From an uncultured Erythrobacter sp. (GTDB taxonomy: Bacteria > Pseudomonadota > Alphaproteobacteria > Sphingomonadales > Sphingomonadaceae), in assembly GCA_947502815.1 (NCBI GenBank), contig CANNBH010000001.1, positions 1,116,001-1,180,000 of the forward strand: a stretch of DNA of 64,000 nt. The letters run 5' to 3'. Under the pieces are notes generated by a model that was given only the letters and a program-made list of their open reading frames with translations, had not been told where the DNA came from and did not search any database. Of the stretch, positions 36,200 to 45,277 are shown in pieces. A program made the position numbers and the translations under genes. Numbering within the stretch: the first letter of the stretch is position 1; the number at the start of each line of letters is the position of its first letter.

Positions 36200-36895
36200 T
36201 TAGAGCGCCTCTAAGGCGGGAATTAGGCCGGCGAGCGAATCAATCACGGCGTCTCCGCCCAATTCGTGGGGAGGCTTGTCGCAATAGCCATAGGCCGCAG
36301 CGATGATCGGCACGCCTGCGCCGCGCGCGGCCTTCACATCATATGTGCTGTCTCCAACAAATGCGAAACGCCCTGGCCCCTTGGCGCCGCCGCAGCGTTT
36401 CTGCGCCTCAATCACCGGATCAGGGTGGGGTTTGGAAAGGTATTTGCCATCTGCGCCTTTGCCCATGCTGTCACCGCCAATCACGGTTTCGAACGGTTCG
36501 ATGAAATCAAGTTGGGTTAGGATTGAGCGGGCGAAACCTTCAAACTTGTTTGTGACCACCGCGACTTTGACGCCGCGCGCAGCCAGCTCAGCAACCACCT
36601 CGCGTGCATGGGGATACGGCGCCGAGTGGACGGCATTGTGTTCAGAATAATAGCCGAGCATTTTCTTATAGAGCGCGCGGAAATCATCCTCGGGCATTCC
36701 GCCTTGAGCATCGACAGCCTGCGACAGCATGATCTTCGCGCCGCCTCCGATCAAATCCTTGCTGGTCCCCACCGGCACCGGATCAAACCCGCCCAGTTCC
36801 AAAGCGTAATTCACCGCCGCGCCCAAATCGCGAAACGTGTCGAGCAAAGTGCCGTCGAGGTCGAAACCCACCGCATCGAAAGGAAAATCCGTCAT
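36200..36895 (-). CDS. gph: Phosphoglycolate phosphatase (HAD superfamily)
   Basis: A 231-residue HAD hydrolase. Motif I is FDLDGTLLDT (nucleophile Asp), motif II VVTNK, and motifs III/IV K(PHPDP) with FVGDSTYDVKAA. The cap domain carries GGGAKIMLSQAV. The best start is MTDFPFDAVGFDLDG at 36895; starts at 36925 and 36946 are possible. It is divergent from glmU. Phosphoglycolate is the expected substrate, though close HAD relatives differ. Confidence 0.85.
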   Translation of the reverse strand: MTDFPFDAVGFDLDGTLLDTFRDLGAAVNYALELGGFDPVPVGTSKDLIGGGAKIMLSQAVDAQGGMPEDDFRALYKKMLGYYSEHNAVHSAPYPHAREVVAELAARGVKVAVVTNKFEGFARSILTQLDFIEPFETVIGGDSMGKGADGKYLSKPHPDPVIEAQKRCGGAKGPGRFAFVGDSTYDVKAARGAGVPIIAAAYGYCDKPPHELGGDAVIDSLAGLIPALEAL

Positions 36896-36971
36896 GGATG
36901 CATCGGTTGGGCGAAGGTTCTTCATTCTGCAAGCATTTGCTGGCAAGGGATGCGTGATTTAAAGGAACACC

Positions 36972-38333
36972 ATGACTGATTTTGCTGCCATCATCCTTGC
37001 CGCGGGTAAAGGCACCCGCATGAAGAGCGATTTGCACAAGGTGCTTCACCCTATCGCGGGCAAGCCCATGCTGATGCACATCCTCGATGAGTTTGAAACA
37101 CTCTCGCCTAAGCAAACCGTTGTGGTGGTGGGCGATCGGCGTGAGCAAATCGACGCGGCGATTGCCGGGCGCGATGTTGTGACCGCTCTGCAAGATCCTC
37201 AACACGGCACGGCCCATGCGGCGCAGCAGGCGCGCGGGAGCCTTGAAGGCTTTAGCGGCAATGTGCTGGTCACCTTTGGCGATGTGCCGATGGTGCGCGC
37301 CGAAACAGTGGCCAAACTTCTGACAGCGCTTGATGGCGGTGCAAAGGTCGCGGTTCTGGGTTTCCGCCCAAGCGACCCGCTCGCGTATGGCCGCATTATC
37401 GCCGATGCCAGCGGCAGTGTTTCCAAGATGGTCGAATTCAAGGATGCCTCCGACGAAGAGCGCGCGGTGAACCTGTGCAATTCTGGCCTTATCGTTGCGC
37501 ATTCGGCCGATATGTGGACGCTCTTGGACGCGGTGGATAATGACAACGCCCAAGCTGAATATTACCTCCCCGATGTTGCCACCGGCGCCATTGCGCGCGG
37601 GGACAAGGTTGTGGTGATTGAATGCGAGGCGGATGAAGTCGCCGGGATCAATTCCCGCGCTGAACTGGCCGAGGCGGAACAGCGCTGGCAGGCGGTGCGG
37701 CGCGCAGATGCGATGGCAGAGGGCGCGACGCTCAAAGCTCCCGACACCGTTTTCTTTAGCCACGACACCACAATAGGCCGCGATGTGACCGTGGAACCGC
37801 ATGTGGTCTTTGGCCCCGGCGTGCGTGTTGCCGATGGCGTGCACATCAAGGCGTACACCCACCTTGAGGGGGCGACCCTTGCGAGCGGTGCACAGGTTGG
37901 TCCCTTTGCGCGGCTGCGCCCCGGCGCGGTGATGGAAGAGAACAGCTTTGTCGGCAATTTCGTCGAAATGAAAAAGGCGACCCTTGGCCCCGGAGCAAAG
38001 GCCAGCCACCTTTCCTACATTGGCGATGCGACCGTTGGGAAAGACGCCAACATCGGAGCGGGCACGATAACCTGCAATTATGATGGCTATTTCAAATATC
38101 ACACGACTATCGGTGAACGGGCCTTTATCGGGTCGAATTCTGCTCTGATCGCGCCGGTAACCATTGGCGATGATGCCATTGTCGCAGCGGGCAGCGCGGT
38201 AAGCCGTGATGTGGGCGCAGGCGACCTGCGCATGGTGCGCGCCGAGCAATTGGTAAAACAAGGCTGGGCGGATCGTTTCCACGATGCGATGAAAAAGAAG
38301 AAGGCGGCGCAAAAGAGCGGCCCCAAGAAATGA
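36972..38333 (+). CDS. glmU: Bifunctional GlcNAc-1-P uridyltransferase / GlcN-1-P acetyltransferase
   Basis: A 453-residue GlmU that makes UDP-GlcNAc for peptidoglycan and lipid A. The N-terminal pyrophosphorylase has AAIILAAGKGTRMKSDLHKV and the C-terminal left-handed beta-helix has GPFARLRPGAVMEENSFVGN, VEMKKATLGPGAKASHLSYI and NIGAGTITCNYDGYFK. All expected blocks are present at standard length. Its TGA overlaps the next ATG (ATGA). Confidence 0.97.
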   Translation: MTDFAAIILAAGKGTRMKSDLHKVLHPIAGKPMLMHILDEFETLSPKQTVVVVGDRREQIDAAIAGRDVVTALQDPQHGTAHAAQQARGSLEGFSGNVLVTFGDVPMVRAETVAKLLTALDGGAKVAVLGFRPSDPLAYGRIIADASGSVSKMVEFKDASDEERAVNLCNSGLIVAHSADMWTLLDAVDNDNAQAEYYLPDVATGAIARGDKVVVIECEADEVAGINSRAELAEAEQRWQAVRRADAMAEGATLKAPDTVFFSHDTTIGRDVTVEPHVVFGPGVRVADGVHIKAYTHLEGATLASGAQVGPFARLRPGAVMEENSFVGNFVEMKKATLGPGAKASHLSYIGDATVGKDANIGAGTITCNYDGYFKYHTTIGERAFIGSNSALIAPVTIGDDAIVAAGSAVSRDVGAGDLRMVRAEQLVKQGWADRFHDAMKKKKAAQKSGPKK

Positions 38334-38947
38334 AGGGGTGCGCTGGCCTATTGGCGCTCTGCGCCCTGTGCGCTTGCAGCCAAGAGGTTGCCCAATCACC
38401 AGACGAACAGCCAAAGGCTGATCCGCCTGAAATCGCGGAAACGAGCGGGGTTTCGAAACCTAAGGAAACCGCCGAACCGGTGGCCGCCCCGTCTGCTGCT
38501 CAAGGAACACAGGTGGCCTGTGCAGCATCGGAAGAGACGATATTTTCCTGCACGACCAAAACCGGCAAGCAATTGGCGGTGTGCGTGGGTGATGAGGGCG
38601 CGCAGTACCGGTTTGGAAAGGACACACCCGAGCTCATGCTTTCCGGCGGCAGATGGGCCAGCGCGGCGTATTCAGGCGGGGGCGAGGCCCAGATCGCCTT
38701 TGACAACGGTGACACACGCTACATTGTTTTCAGCCGCATGATCCGCACCAATTTTGCAGCAGGCGAACCCAACAATCCGGCCATCAGTGACGGTGTTGTT
38801 GTCGAAAAATCCGGTGAATTCGTTGCCGTGCTGGAATGCGGCGGCGCTGGTGAGTTGATGCCGGTGCAGTATTCCGCCGCCGAGAGTCATCTTCCTAGGG
38901 CAGATGAGCTGTTCACCTACGAAACCGGGCGTGCTGATCCTTTTTGA
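38330..38947 (+). CDS. Lipoprotein of unknown function downstream of glmU
   Basis: A 205-residue protein with a short lipoprotein signal (MKGCAGLLALCALCAC; lipobox ALCAC), a Pro/Glu-rich linker (about 20-60) and a beta-rich domain containing four further cysteines (CAASEETIFSC..., LAVC, LEC), probably as disulfides. It overlaps glmU by ATGA and the HNH gene by TGATG. Related proteins are usually left as hypothetical; I recognise no enzyme motif. Confidence 0.72.
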   Translation: MKGCAGLLALCALCACSQEVAQSPDEQPKADPPEIAETSGVSKPKETAEPVAAPSAAQGTQVACAASEETIFSCTTKTGKQLAVCVGDEGAQYRFGKDTPELMLSGGRWASAAYSGGGEAQIAFDNGDTRYIVFSRMIRTNFAAGEPNNPAISDGVVVEKSGEFVAVLECGGAGELMPVQYSAAESHLPRADELFTYETGRADPF

Positions 38948-39219
38948 TGACACAGGGCGAGCGCAAATGCTGGCTTTGCGGACGCCCGTTTGAGACGCTG
39001 ATCCAATGGCATCACCCGGTGCCAAAGTCGAAAAAGGGCCGGGCCACTGTCCCGATGCACCCGATCTGCCACAAGGCAATCCACGCCAATTTCACCAATG
39101 CAGAGCTCGCCCGGATCGGCGATGATCCTGACGCAATCCGCGCCAATCCTAAGATTGCCAAATTTGCGAAATGGGTGGAGCGCAAGGAGCCCGATTTCCA
39201 CGCCCCCACGCGCCGCTAA
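38947..39219 (+). CDS. HNH endonuclease-like protein
   Basis: A 90-residue protein with an HNH zinc-type pattern: CWLCGRPF (Cys-x2-Cys), WHHPVPKSKKG (the His-His of the beta-strand) and HPICHKAIHANFT (His-x2-Cys-His-x3-His). Such small HNH proteins may be nucleases or nucleic-acid-binding proteins. It is coupled to the upstream lipoprotein gene by TGATG, an odd partner for a nuclease. No restriction or toxin genes adjoin. Confidence 0.8.
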   Translation: MTQGERKCWLCGRPFETLIQWHHPVPKSKKGRATVPMHPICHKAIHANFTNAELARIGDDPDAIRANPKIAKFAKWVERKEPDFHAPTRR

Positions 39220-39285
39220 TGCAATCTTCTGGGAACCAAATCCGTCCGCAATGGCTGATAGGCAAAGCTATCAGGGACAGTAACC

Positions 39286-39936
39286 ATGGGTATCGGCAAA
39301 TGGATGACAGCGGGCATTGCCCTTGCTTCGTTGGGCAGCGTGGTGGCTCACAGCCAATATCGCGGCGATGAAAGCGAAGAACCCGCCTATGACGTGGTCC
39401 TTTCAGAAGAAGGCTTTGAGCTGCGCAAATACGCACCGATGATCGTCGCTGAGGTCACGCACACCGGAAGCCGCCGCCGTGCCAGCGGGGCCAGTTTTCG
39501 GCGCTTGGCGGCCTATATCTTTGCCCAAGACCGGCCTGCTGGTGGGGAACGGATCGCAATGACATCGCCAGTGATCCAGGAACGCGTTGATCAAGATGAA
39601 CGGATCGCGATGACATCGCCTGTCATTCAGGAAGAGACGAGCGAGGATCAATGGCGCATGCGGTTTGTCATGCCGGGCCGCTTTACGATGGAGACGTTGC
39701 CTCAACCGCCCGCGGATATCACTTTGACTGAGGTGCCCACCCGCCGGGTCGCCGCGGTCAGGTTTAACGGAATGGCGCGCAGCGGTGATCTGGCTGTCAT
39801 GGAAGCGATGCTGACCGAGTGGGTCGAAGACCAAGACTTCACACCGATCGGTAGTTTTGAATACGCTTTCTACGATGCTCCCATGGTGCCAGGGCCGCTG
39901 CGGCGCAATGAAGTGCTGATCGAAGTGGCTCCATAG
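39286..39936 (+). CDS. SOUL-family haem-binding-like protein with duplicated core motif
   Basis: A 216-residue exported protein of the SOUL/HBP family. An N-terminal hydrophobic segment (WMTAGIALASLGSVVA) is followed by YDVVLSEEGFELRKYAPMIVAEV and the family motif IAMTSPV. That motif occurs twice: ERIAMTSPVIQE at 88-99 and again at 105-116, from a 51-bp in-frame tandem duplication (39547-39597, 39598-39648). Other blocks (RFVMPGRFTMETLPQP, RRVAAVRFNG, YDAPMVPGPLRRNEV) are intact. Haem binding is not proven for bacterial members. Confidence 0.85.
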   Translation: MGIGKWMTAGIALASLGSVVAHSQYRGDESEEPAYDVVLSEEGFELRKYAPMIVAEVTHTGSRRRASGASFRRLAAYIFAQDRPAGGERIAMTSPVIQERVDQDERIAMTSPVIQEETSEDQWRMRFVMPGRFTMETLPQPPADITLTEVPTRRVAAVRFNGMARSGDLAVMEAMLTEWVEDQDFTPIGSFEYAFYDAPMVPGPLRRNEVLIEVAP

Positions 39937-39995
39937 TTTTCGGAGCACGTATTGGGGGCTGAAACCACCCCGATCAGCGGGTACCTCACCAAAGT

Positions 39996-40247
39996 TCAGG
40001 CATCTTCCAAAGTCGCAGCCCGCACAGCGCCTGAGCGTGATGTGGCGTTGTAATCACGTTCCCATTCTTCGAATTCGCTGCGGCTGAGCAGGTAACGCGA
40101 GCGCGCTTCGTGAAAGCTTATCACGCGGTCGTGCACGGCGCGCACAACGTCCGCTTTGCGGGTTGCCGACCAATGGACCTTGTGGCTTTTGGGGAGGCCA
40201 TAACGTTTGATTGCATCGGCGATCGAGAGGTCGCGAGGGTAGGCCAT
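39996..40247 (-). CDS. sciP: SciP-like CtrA inhibitor (DUF1153)
   Basis: An 83-residue DUF1153 protein: VHWSATRKADVVRAVHDRVISFHEARSRYLLSRSEFEEW matches the SciP helix-turn-helix-like core. In Caulobacter SciP binds CtrA and represses CtrA targets during the cell cycle. GGAGACGAAG sits just before ATG at 40247, so this start is preferred to the ATG four codons upstream. The upstream region has TTAACC (40317) and GGTTAA (40339), which resemble CtrA half-sites. Confidence 0.85.
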   Translation of the reverse strand: MAYPRDLSIADAIKRYGLPKSHKVHWSATRKADVVRAVHDRVISFHEARSRYLLSRSEFEEWERDYNATSRSGAVRAATLEDA

Positions 40248-40316
40248 CTTCGTCTCCATAATGTTGGTTTCATTCGGTTTTGCTTCCCTGTTGAAACCGA
40301 ATTCACCCGTTGAGAC

Positions 40317-40344
40317 TTAACCGCGCCCTATCAGACTTGGTTAA
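40317..40344. promoter_or_regulatory. Inverted TTAACC / GGTTAA half-sites upstream of sciP
   Basis: TTAACC (40317-40322) and GGTTAA (40339-40344) form an inverted pair 70-97 bp upstream of the sciP start. They resemble CtrA half-sites (TTAA core), but not the standard direct TTAA-N7-TTAA arrangement. A regulatory role is a guess from the target gene. Confidence 0.3.
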
Positions 40345-40424
40345 TTTGGGATTGACGATACCCCCCGTGGCTCTGCTGCGGTGAAGCGAAGCGAAAGTGT
40401 CGGATTGCTTTACGCCAGACGGCG

Positions 40425-42044
40425 TCAATCGGAGAAAGGCGTAAAAATCTCGCATGGTCTGCCATACCGCAAGGTGCATGGTACCGCTGTTGTTGAGGGG
40501 TTTCTTTCGACCTCCTTTGGGGCAAGGTCAGCGCGAATATAAAGCTCAAGCATCACGGGATAAAACGGCGTCACTTGCGCCAACACATAATCATCCACCA
40601 AAGCGCGGCGCACCATATCGCGGGTTTGGCCAACAAATTGCGGCGTATTGAATGCATCTGTGACTATGATCGCACCGGGCCGTTGGGCAAGAATTCGCGC
40701 GGTTTCTTGCGCTGGGTTCACATCCAATGCTGTGCGTTCGTGATGACTGTTTAGATGAGGAGCAAAAGCCATGCGGGTGGGAATGCATCGGCCAGAGCGG
40801 GTGTAGAGAATGCTAGGCCCGTCGAAAATGAACAGGCACTCATCTTGCGGAACTTGGTTTTGGATTGCTGTCGTTAGGTTGGAAATCGCTGCGCGATGGG
40901 ACGAGGAATGTTCCAATTGCTCCGCAAACGACGCGCAACCGAGCGCCAGAATTAAGGCGACGGCGCTGAACACTTTATGAGAGGTGTGGTGGCTGAAGAA
41001 GGTGGCGGCCAAAAGGCAAATGAAAGGCAGCGTTAGGCCAAAGTAGTGCACAAATGGCGAGCCCAACATGATCAACGAAAATGCGCCAACACCGGTGAAG
41101 CCGGCGATCATGGCAAACAAAATGCCGTCAATGCGGCCCCGCATTTTGTAGGCGGTTATCACGCTCAAAAGCGCGTAGGCGCCAAGCGGGAACACAGCTG
41201 TGCTTAGTTTTTGAATATTGGTCTGAGCGAGCAACGGATAAAATTCGCTGCGCAAGAATATCGATACGAAATTGGCGAAGAAGAAGCTTTCAAATTCACC
41301 CTGGGAAGCGAAATACGCGGCAAATAGGAACGTTGGCAGCAGGCCAAGGATAGCGAAGAGCATGAGGCTGGCCGCAAAACGGATCACGCCCACATGCAAC
41401 TGCCAAAGGCGGAAGGCGGCCATCGCGGCCAGCAGAGCACAAAACGGCAAGACAGAATACTTGATCTGTAATGCGATTCCGCCCAGCGCCATAACACCGC
41501 AGAGCAGCCGAAAAATCTTCGCTGGATCGTCGCTGCTAAAGACGTGCCGCATGGCTATCAGTTGGATAAGCAGCAATGGGGTCAGGAACGTCTCAGACTG
41601 TCCCAAATGCATAAAGAATAGCGGGATGTTCAGCACAAACAACGCTGTCACGATCATTGCGCCAAACGGCGTTCCAATGCGCATCGCCTGATTGTGGATC
41701 ATCAATGCACTGGCCGCCGTGCAAGCAATGCCTGGGATTTGATAGGCAAGCGGGGACGAGCCGCCAATCCAATGCAAACCTGCGAACAGAGCGAAAAGGC
41801 CAGGCGGTTTGCGGTCCCAAAGGTCGCGGTAGGGCATCTCTCCGGCCAACCAAGCCTGTCCCATGACGGAATACAATTGTTCGTCGGGATCGGCGGCAGG
41901 ATCGCCCAGATAGGGCGAGCGAACCAGCACCACGAGCAGCACAATGAATACCGTTGCAGCGTAGGACTTCGCTTGCTGGGTGATCAGCGGCTTGGTGCCG
42001 ATAGCCCAGAGATTGGTCGGGTTTAGTGGATATGTATTTCCCAT
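40425..42044 (-). CDS. Polytopic membrane glycosyltransferase-like protein (GT-C/ArnT type)
   Basis: A 539-residue protein with about ten transmembrane helices. After the first helix comes SPYLGDPAADPDEQLYSVMG and RDLWDRKPPGLF; the acidic DPDE in the first loop followed by KPPG is typical of GT-C enzymes of the PMT/ArnT group, which use polyprenyl-phosphate sugars. The C-terminal 150 residues are soluble and include FIFDGPSILYTRSGR. Donor and acceptor are unknown. It stands between sciP and an S9 peptidase. Confidence 0.75.
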   Translation of the reverse strand: MGNTYPLNPTNLWAIGTKPLITQQAKSYAATVFIVLLVVLVRSPYLGDPAADPDEQLYSVMGQAWLAGEMPYRDLWDRKPPGLFALFAGLHWIGGSSPLAYQIPGIACTAASALMIHNQAMRIGTPFGAMIVTALFVLNIPLFFMHLGQSETFLTPLLLIQLIAMRHVFSSDDPAKIFRLLCGVMALGGIALQIKYSVLPFCALLAAMAAFRLWQLHVGVIRFAASLMLFAILGLLPTFLFAAYFASQGEFESFFFANFVSIFLRSEFYPLLAQTNIQKLSTAVFPLGAYALLSVITAYKMRGRIDGILFAMIAGFTGVGAFSLIMLGSPFVHYFGLTLPFICLLAATFFSHHTSHKVFSAVALILALGCASFAEQLEHSSSHRAAISNLTTAIQNQVPQDECLFIFDGPSILYTRSGRCIPTRMAFAPHLNSHHERTALDVNPAQETARILAQRPGAIIVTDAFNTPQFVGQTRDMVRRALVDDYVLAQVTPFYPVMLELYIRADLAPKEVERNPSTTAVPCTLRYGRPCEIFTPFSD

Positions 42045-42161
42045 CGCACCGCGCGTGGTGATGCAAAATCCTAAAATTGTGGTTTACGAAACTCGAATTC
42101 TTTGGATTTTCTGCGGGTTCTGGTGGTTAACGCTCGGCGAATTTGAGAAGCGCTGAAACGC

Positions 42162-42191
42162 AAAAAGGCGGCTCTGGAAAGAGCCGCCTTT
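42162..42191 (-). terminator. Terminator of the S9 peptidase gene
   Basis: An 11-bp perfect stem AAAGGCGGCTC/GAGCCGCCTTT with a 6-nt loop. Reading leftward the stem ends in TTTTT, so it terminates the peptidase transcript, 52 bp after its stop. Confidence 0.85.
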
Positions 42192-42242
42192 CGCAATTGG
42201 GTTGCGGGCAATAGGCCTGAAGAACAGACCTCTTGCGTTGCT

Positions 42243-44399
42243 TTATTCGTCCATCAATTGCTGCATCAGATAGACATATTGCAGCGCCTGGATTTTGGCA
42301 CGCTGTTCATTGTCTACCCCGCCGGAATGGCCGCCAACTGTGTCTTCGAAATAATAGTAATCGTGGCCCTGTTCCTTCAATCGTGCTGCGCCTTTGCGGG
42401 CATGGGCAGGGTGGGTGCGATCATCGGCGGTGGATGCCCATAGGAACGGGGTGGGGTAGTCCGCGCCCTCTTCGATCATTTGATAGGGCGAATAGCCATC
42501 GATCCATGCGCGCTGTTCGGGAATGCGTGGGTCGCCATATTCGCCGATCCACGATGCACCGCGCCCGATCAGGTGATAACGCAGCATGTCGAACAGCGGG
42601 ATCTGCACAATCGCCGCGCCGAACAGGTCCGGCCGCTGGGTGAAGGCGGTTCCGACCAACAATCCGCCTTGCGATCCGCCTTGGATGCCAAGATGCTCTG
42701 GACTGGTGAAGCCACGATCAACCAAGTCTTGGCCCACGGCGATGAAATCATCCCAAGTCCGCTGTTTGTTTTCGCGGATCGCTGTTTGGTGCCAGCCGGG
42801 CCCAAATTCGCCCCCGCCGCGCAAATTGGCGAGCACATAGGCGCCGCCGCGCTCCAGCCACATCTTACCGGTTGATCCCATATATCCGGGCAAGCGCGGC
42901 ACTTGAAAACCGCCATAGCCGCTCATCAAGATCGCCGTTTCGCCGTCCATTTCCATGCCCGCAGGTTTGACGATGAAGTAAGGGATTTTGGTGCCATCTG
43001 CGCTGGTCGCCTCGTGCTGTTCAACCTCCATACCGGCCGCGTCAAAGCGGGCAGGGGAGGTCTTGAGCACTTGCGGCGATCCGGTGCCGTCAGAGTAATA
43101 AAGCGTTGTCGGTTCAAGGAACCCTGTGACGGTGAACATGATCTGATCGGTTTCGTCAGAGCTCGCCGCGATGCCAACTGTCGCGTTGCTGGGCAGATCA
43201 ACCTGTTCGCTGACCCATTCGCCATCTGCAAAATTGAACTGAAGCACTTTGCCAACAACATTGTCGAGCAATCCCACAAACAAGGCGTTGGCGGTGATCG
43301 CCCCGCCGCGTTTGGTTTGACGCTCTGCCGGTGCCCACACGAGCGTTTTGGCCGCGCCGTTGGGGCTCGCTTTCCAGTCTTCGAGGTTAACCGCGATCAA
43401 ACTGTCGGCAGGGAATGTTTGGCCATCAACATCCCAATCAACATCGGTGGACAGCAGCAGGTGCCCATCGACGATGCCGTATGGATTGGCCTTTGCGGGC
43501 AAATCGAGCTTCGCCCATTCACCGTCTTGCTCGACGTAATATTCGCGCTCGTGAAAACTGACCCCGCGATAGGCGATCCGGGCGTGCACGACGTCATCGC
43601 TGTCGCGCAGCAGATAGGCGCCGGCAGATACATCGCTGGATTCCCCGCGGAATACCTCAGGCGCATCGGCAATGTCCGTGCCGCGGGTCCAGATGCGGGT
43701 GGTGAAGGGGTATTCGCTATCCGTCAGCGTCCCTTCGCCAAAGTCGCGGCCAACAAGCAGCGTGTTCTCATCGACCCAGCTGACGCCGCCTTGGCTTTTC
43801 TCCGGCAGTTCAAAGCCGCCCTCGATGAAGCTTTTGGTCGATGTATCAAATTCGCGCAGGATCGTCGCATCTTCGCCGCCATCCGACAGTGCGATCATGC
43901 ACCGCGACAGAGCGGGCGGCAGGCAGGTTGACCCTTTATAGACCCATTCTTTGCCTTCCGCCGCGGCCAATGCGTCCACGTCCAGAACCGTTTCCCATTC
44001 CGGCTCATCGGTCTGATAGCTTTCTAAAGTGGTGCGCCGGACGAGGCCTTTGGGGTTCTCTTTATCCTGCCAGAAATTGTACAAGCCATCGGGACGGAAC
44101 GTCACAAAGGGGATGCGGTCTTCGCTGTCATAGATGGCGAGCGCTTCGGCTTTGAGCGTTTCAAAGCGCGGGTCCGCTTCGAGCACGCCAAGCGTGCGGG
44201 CGTTTTCCGCCTCGACCCAGGCCAGCGCTTCGTCGCTGCGCGCTTCCTCTAACCAGATATAGGGATCCTGTTCAGGGCCGGGGATCGGAGCCTCAGCAGG
44301 AGTTTCTGCATGGCCATCGGCCGCAGCGGGCGTTGCAGGGGCGATCGTCATAGCCGCCGCCAAAGCGCCAGCAATTGCAAGTGATGAGACAAGTTTCAT
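42243..44399 (-). CDS. Prolyl oligopeptidase family (S9A) exported serine peptidase
   Basis: A 718-residue peptidase with a signal peptide (MKLVSSLAIAGALAAAMTIA, cleavage near AAADG), an N-terminal helix region QDPYIWLEEARSDEALAWVE, a beta-propeller and an alpha/beta-hydrolase domain. The catalytic triad is Ser576 in GGSQGG, Asp659/660 in TADDRTHP and His691 in GGHSGG. It would cleave proline-containing oligopeptides in the periplasm or outside. GGAGAGGA precedes the start. Confidence 0.93.
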   Translation of the reverse strand: MKLVSSLAIAGALAAAMTIAPATPAAADGHAETPAEAPIPGPEQDPYIWLEEARSDEALAWVEAENARTLGVLEADPRFETLKAEALAIYDSEDRIPFVTFRPDGLYNFWQDKENPKGLVRRTTLESYQTDEPEWETVLDVDALAAAEGKEWVYKGSTCLPPALSRCMIALSDGGEDATILREFDTSTKSFIEGGFELPEKSQGGVSWVDENTLLVGRDFGEGTLTDSEYPFTTRIWTRGTDIADAPEVFRGESSDVSAGAYLLRDSDDVVHARIAYRGVSFHEREYYVEQDGEWAKLDLPAKANPYGIVDGHLLLSTDVDWDVDGQTFPADSLIAVNLEDWKASPNGAAKTLVWAPAERQTKRGGAITANALFVGLLDNVVGKVLQFNFADGEWVSEQVDLPSNATVGIAASSDETDQIMFTVTGFLEPTTLYYSDGTGSPQVLKTSPARFDAAGMEVEQHEATSADGTKIPYFIVKPAGMEMDGETAILMSGYGGFQVPRLPGYMGSTGKMWLERGGAYVLANLRGGGEFGPGWHQTAIRENKQRTWDDFIAVGQDLVDRGFTSPEHLGIQGGSQGGLLVGTAFTQRPDLFGAAIVQIPLFDMLRYHLIGRGASWIGEYGDPRIPEQRAWIDGYSPYQMIEEGADYPTPFLWASTADDRTHPAHARKGAARLKEQGHDYYYFEDTVGGHSGGVDNEQRAKIQALQYVYLMQQLMDE

Positions 44400-44478
44400 G
44401 TGTCCTCTCCAATGGGGGATGTTGGCGGGGAGTGTGGCGCGGTTGGCGGGACTTGTGAAGGGAGGATCGACCTCCGCT

Positions 44479-45192
44479 TCAAATATGCTCTGGGTAGACT
44501 TCCTGCCGAAAGCGGTGGAGCCAATCGGTCAGGCCTGAGTGGCCTTCGATCATGGCTTTCATCGGGCTATTGAATTGGACAAAGGCGATGTTGGCAAGCA
44601 GCGAATAGACCGCCGCATCCGCGGTGCTGATCTGGCTGCCGAAAAACCACGGCCCATTGCCCAGCAATCCAGCCAGAGCGCCAATGTCCTTTGCGGCAAT
44701 GGCTTCGATTTCTGCTGGCGAATGAAGTCCCATTCCATGACCGGCGAGCTGTTTGGTCACTCCTCGCCTTGCCAGCGGGGCGAGCACCATGCGCACAGGG
44801 GCGGGGATCGAACCGAGCACTGTGCCTTTCAGGATCGGCCAGTTTTCATCGCGCTGCCAACGATCATAGACCATTGCCCAATACAGGTTTTCCTCGATCA
44901 ATCGCTGGATTGCGAGTGCGGTGCCGCGCTCAGCATCGCTGAGATGCGCGTCGGGATCGATGCCGTACTCCGACTTTAGAAAATCGATGATCATGGTGGA
45001 ATCGCCAAGGGCCTGACCCTTATACTCGATCCAAGGGGCCTTTTTCTTGGGGCCGGGGAAGGGCGTCGTGGCGGTAATCGATTGATGTTCGATCCCGGTC
45101 ATGCGCAAAAAACTGTCGAGTTTCAGGCAAAACGGACTGACTGTGACGAGCCCCCATGCACCCGGCAAGTGATAGACCTTCAATGCGCTCAT
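44479..45192 (-). CDS. Glutathione S-transferase-like protein
   Basis: A 237-residue GST-fold protein. The N-terminal thioredoxin-like domain starts MSALKVYHLPGAWGLVTVSPF and includes KKAPWIEYKGQALGDSTMII (with the SxxI-type motif); the C-terminal domain is helical with GPWFFGSQISTADAAVYSLL (N-capping S-x-x-D). ATG at 45192 follows GGGAGAGAG. Residues suggest a GST_N_4/metaxin-like group. Twelve C residues (minus strand) lie just upstream of the ribosome site. Confidence 0.82.
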   Translation of the reverse strand: MSALKVYHLPGAWGLVTVSPFCLKLDSFLRMTGIEHQSITATTPFPGPKKKAPWIEYKGQALGDSTMIIDFLKSEYGIDPDAHLSDAERGTALAIQRLIEENLYWAMVYDRWQRDENWPILKGTVLGSIPAPVRMVLAPLARRGVTKQLAGHGMGLHSPAEIEAIAAKDIGALAGLLGNGPWFFGSQISTADAAVYSLLANIAFVQFNSPMKAMIEGHSGLTDWLHRFRQEVYPEHI

Positions 45193-45208
45193 GGCTCTCT
45201 CCCTTGTT

Positions 45209-45220
45209 GGGGGGGGGGGG
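45209..45220. repeat. Homopolymer tract of 12 G
   Basis: Twelve consecutive G residues 17-28 bp upstream of the GST start codon, just before its ribosome-binding site (C12 on the coding strand). Such tracts slip during replication and are also prone to sequencing error. Confidence 0.85.
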
Positions 45221-45277
45221 CGCACGGCAGAGCTCAAATTCAAGGATGGGTCTGTTGGATCTATTCTGCCCGCAACC

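Noticed and set aside
36783..38414. 543-codon open frame antisense to glmU
   Set aside because: It mirrors the codon pattern of glmU in a high-GC genome, has no ribosome-binding site and shows no protein-family motifs.
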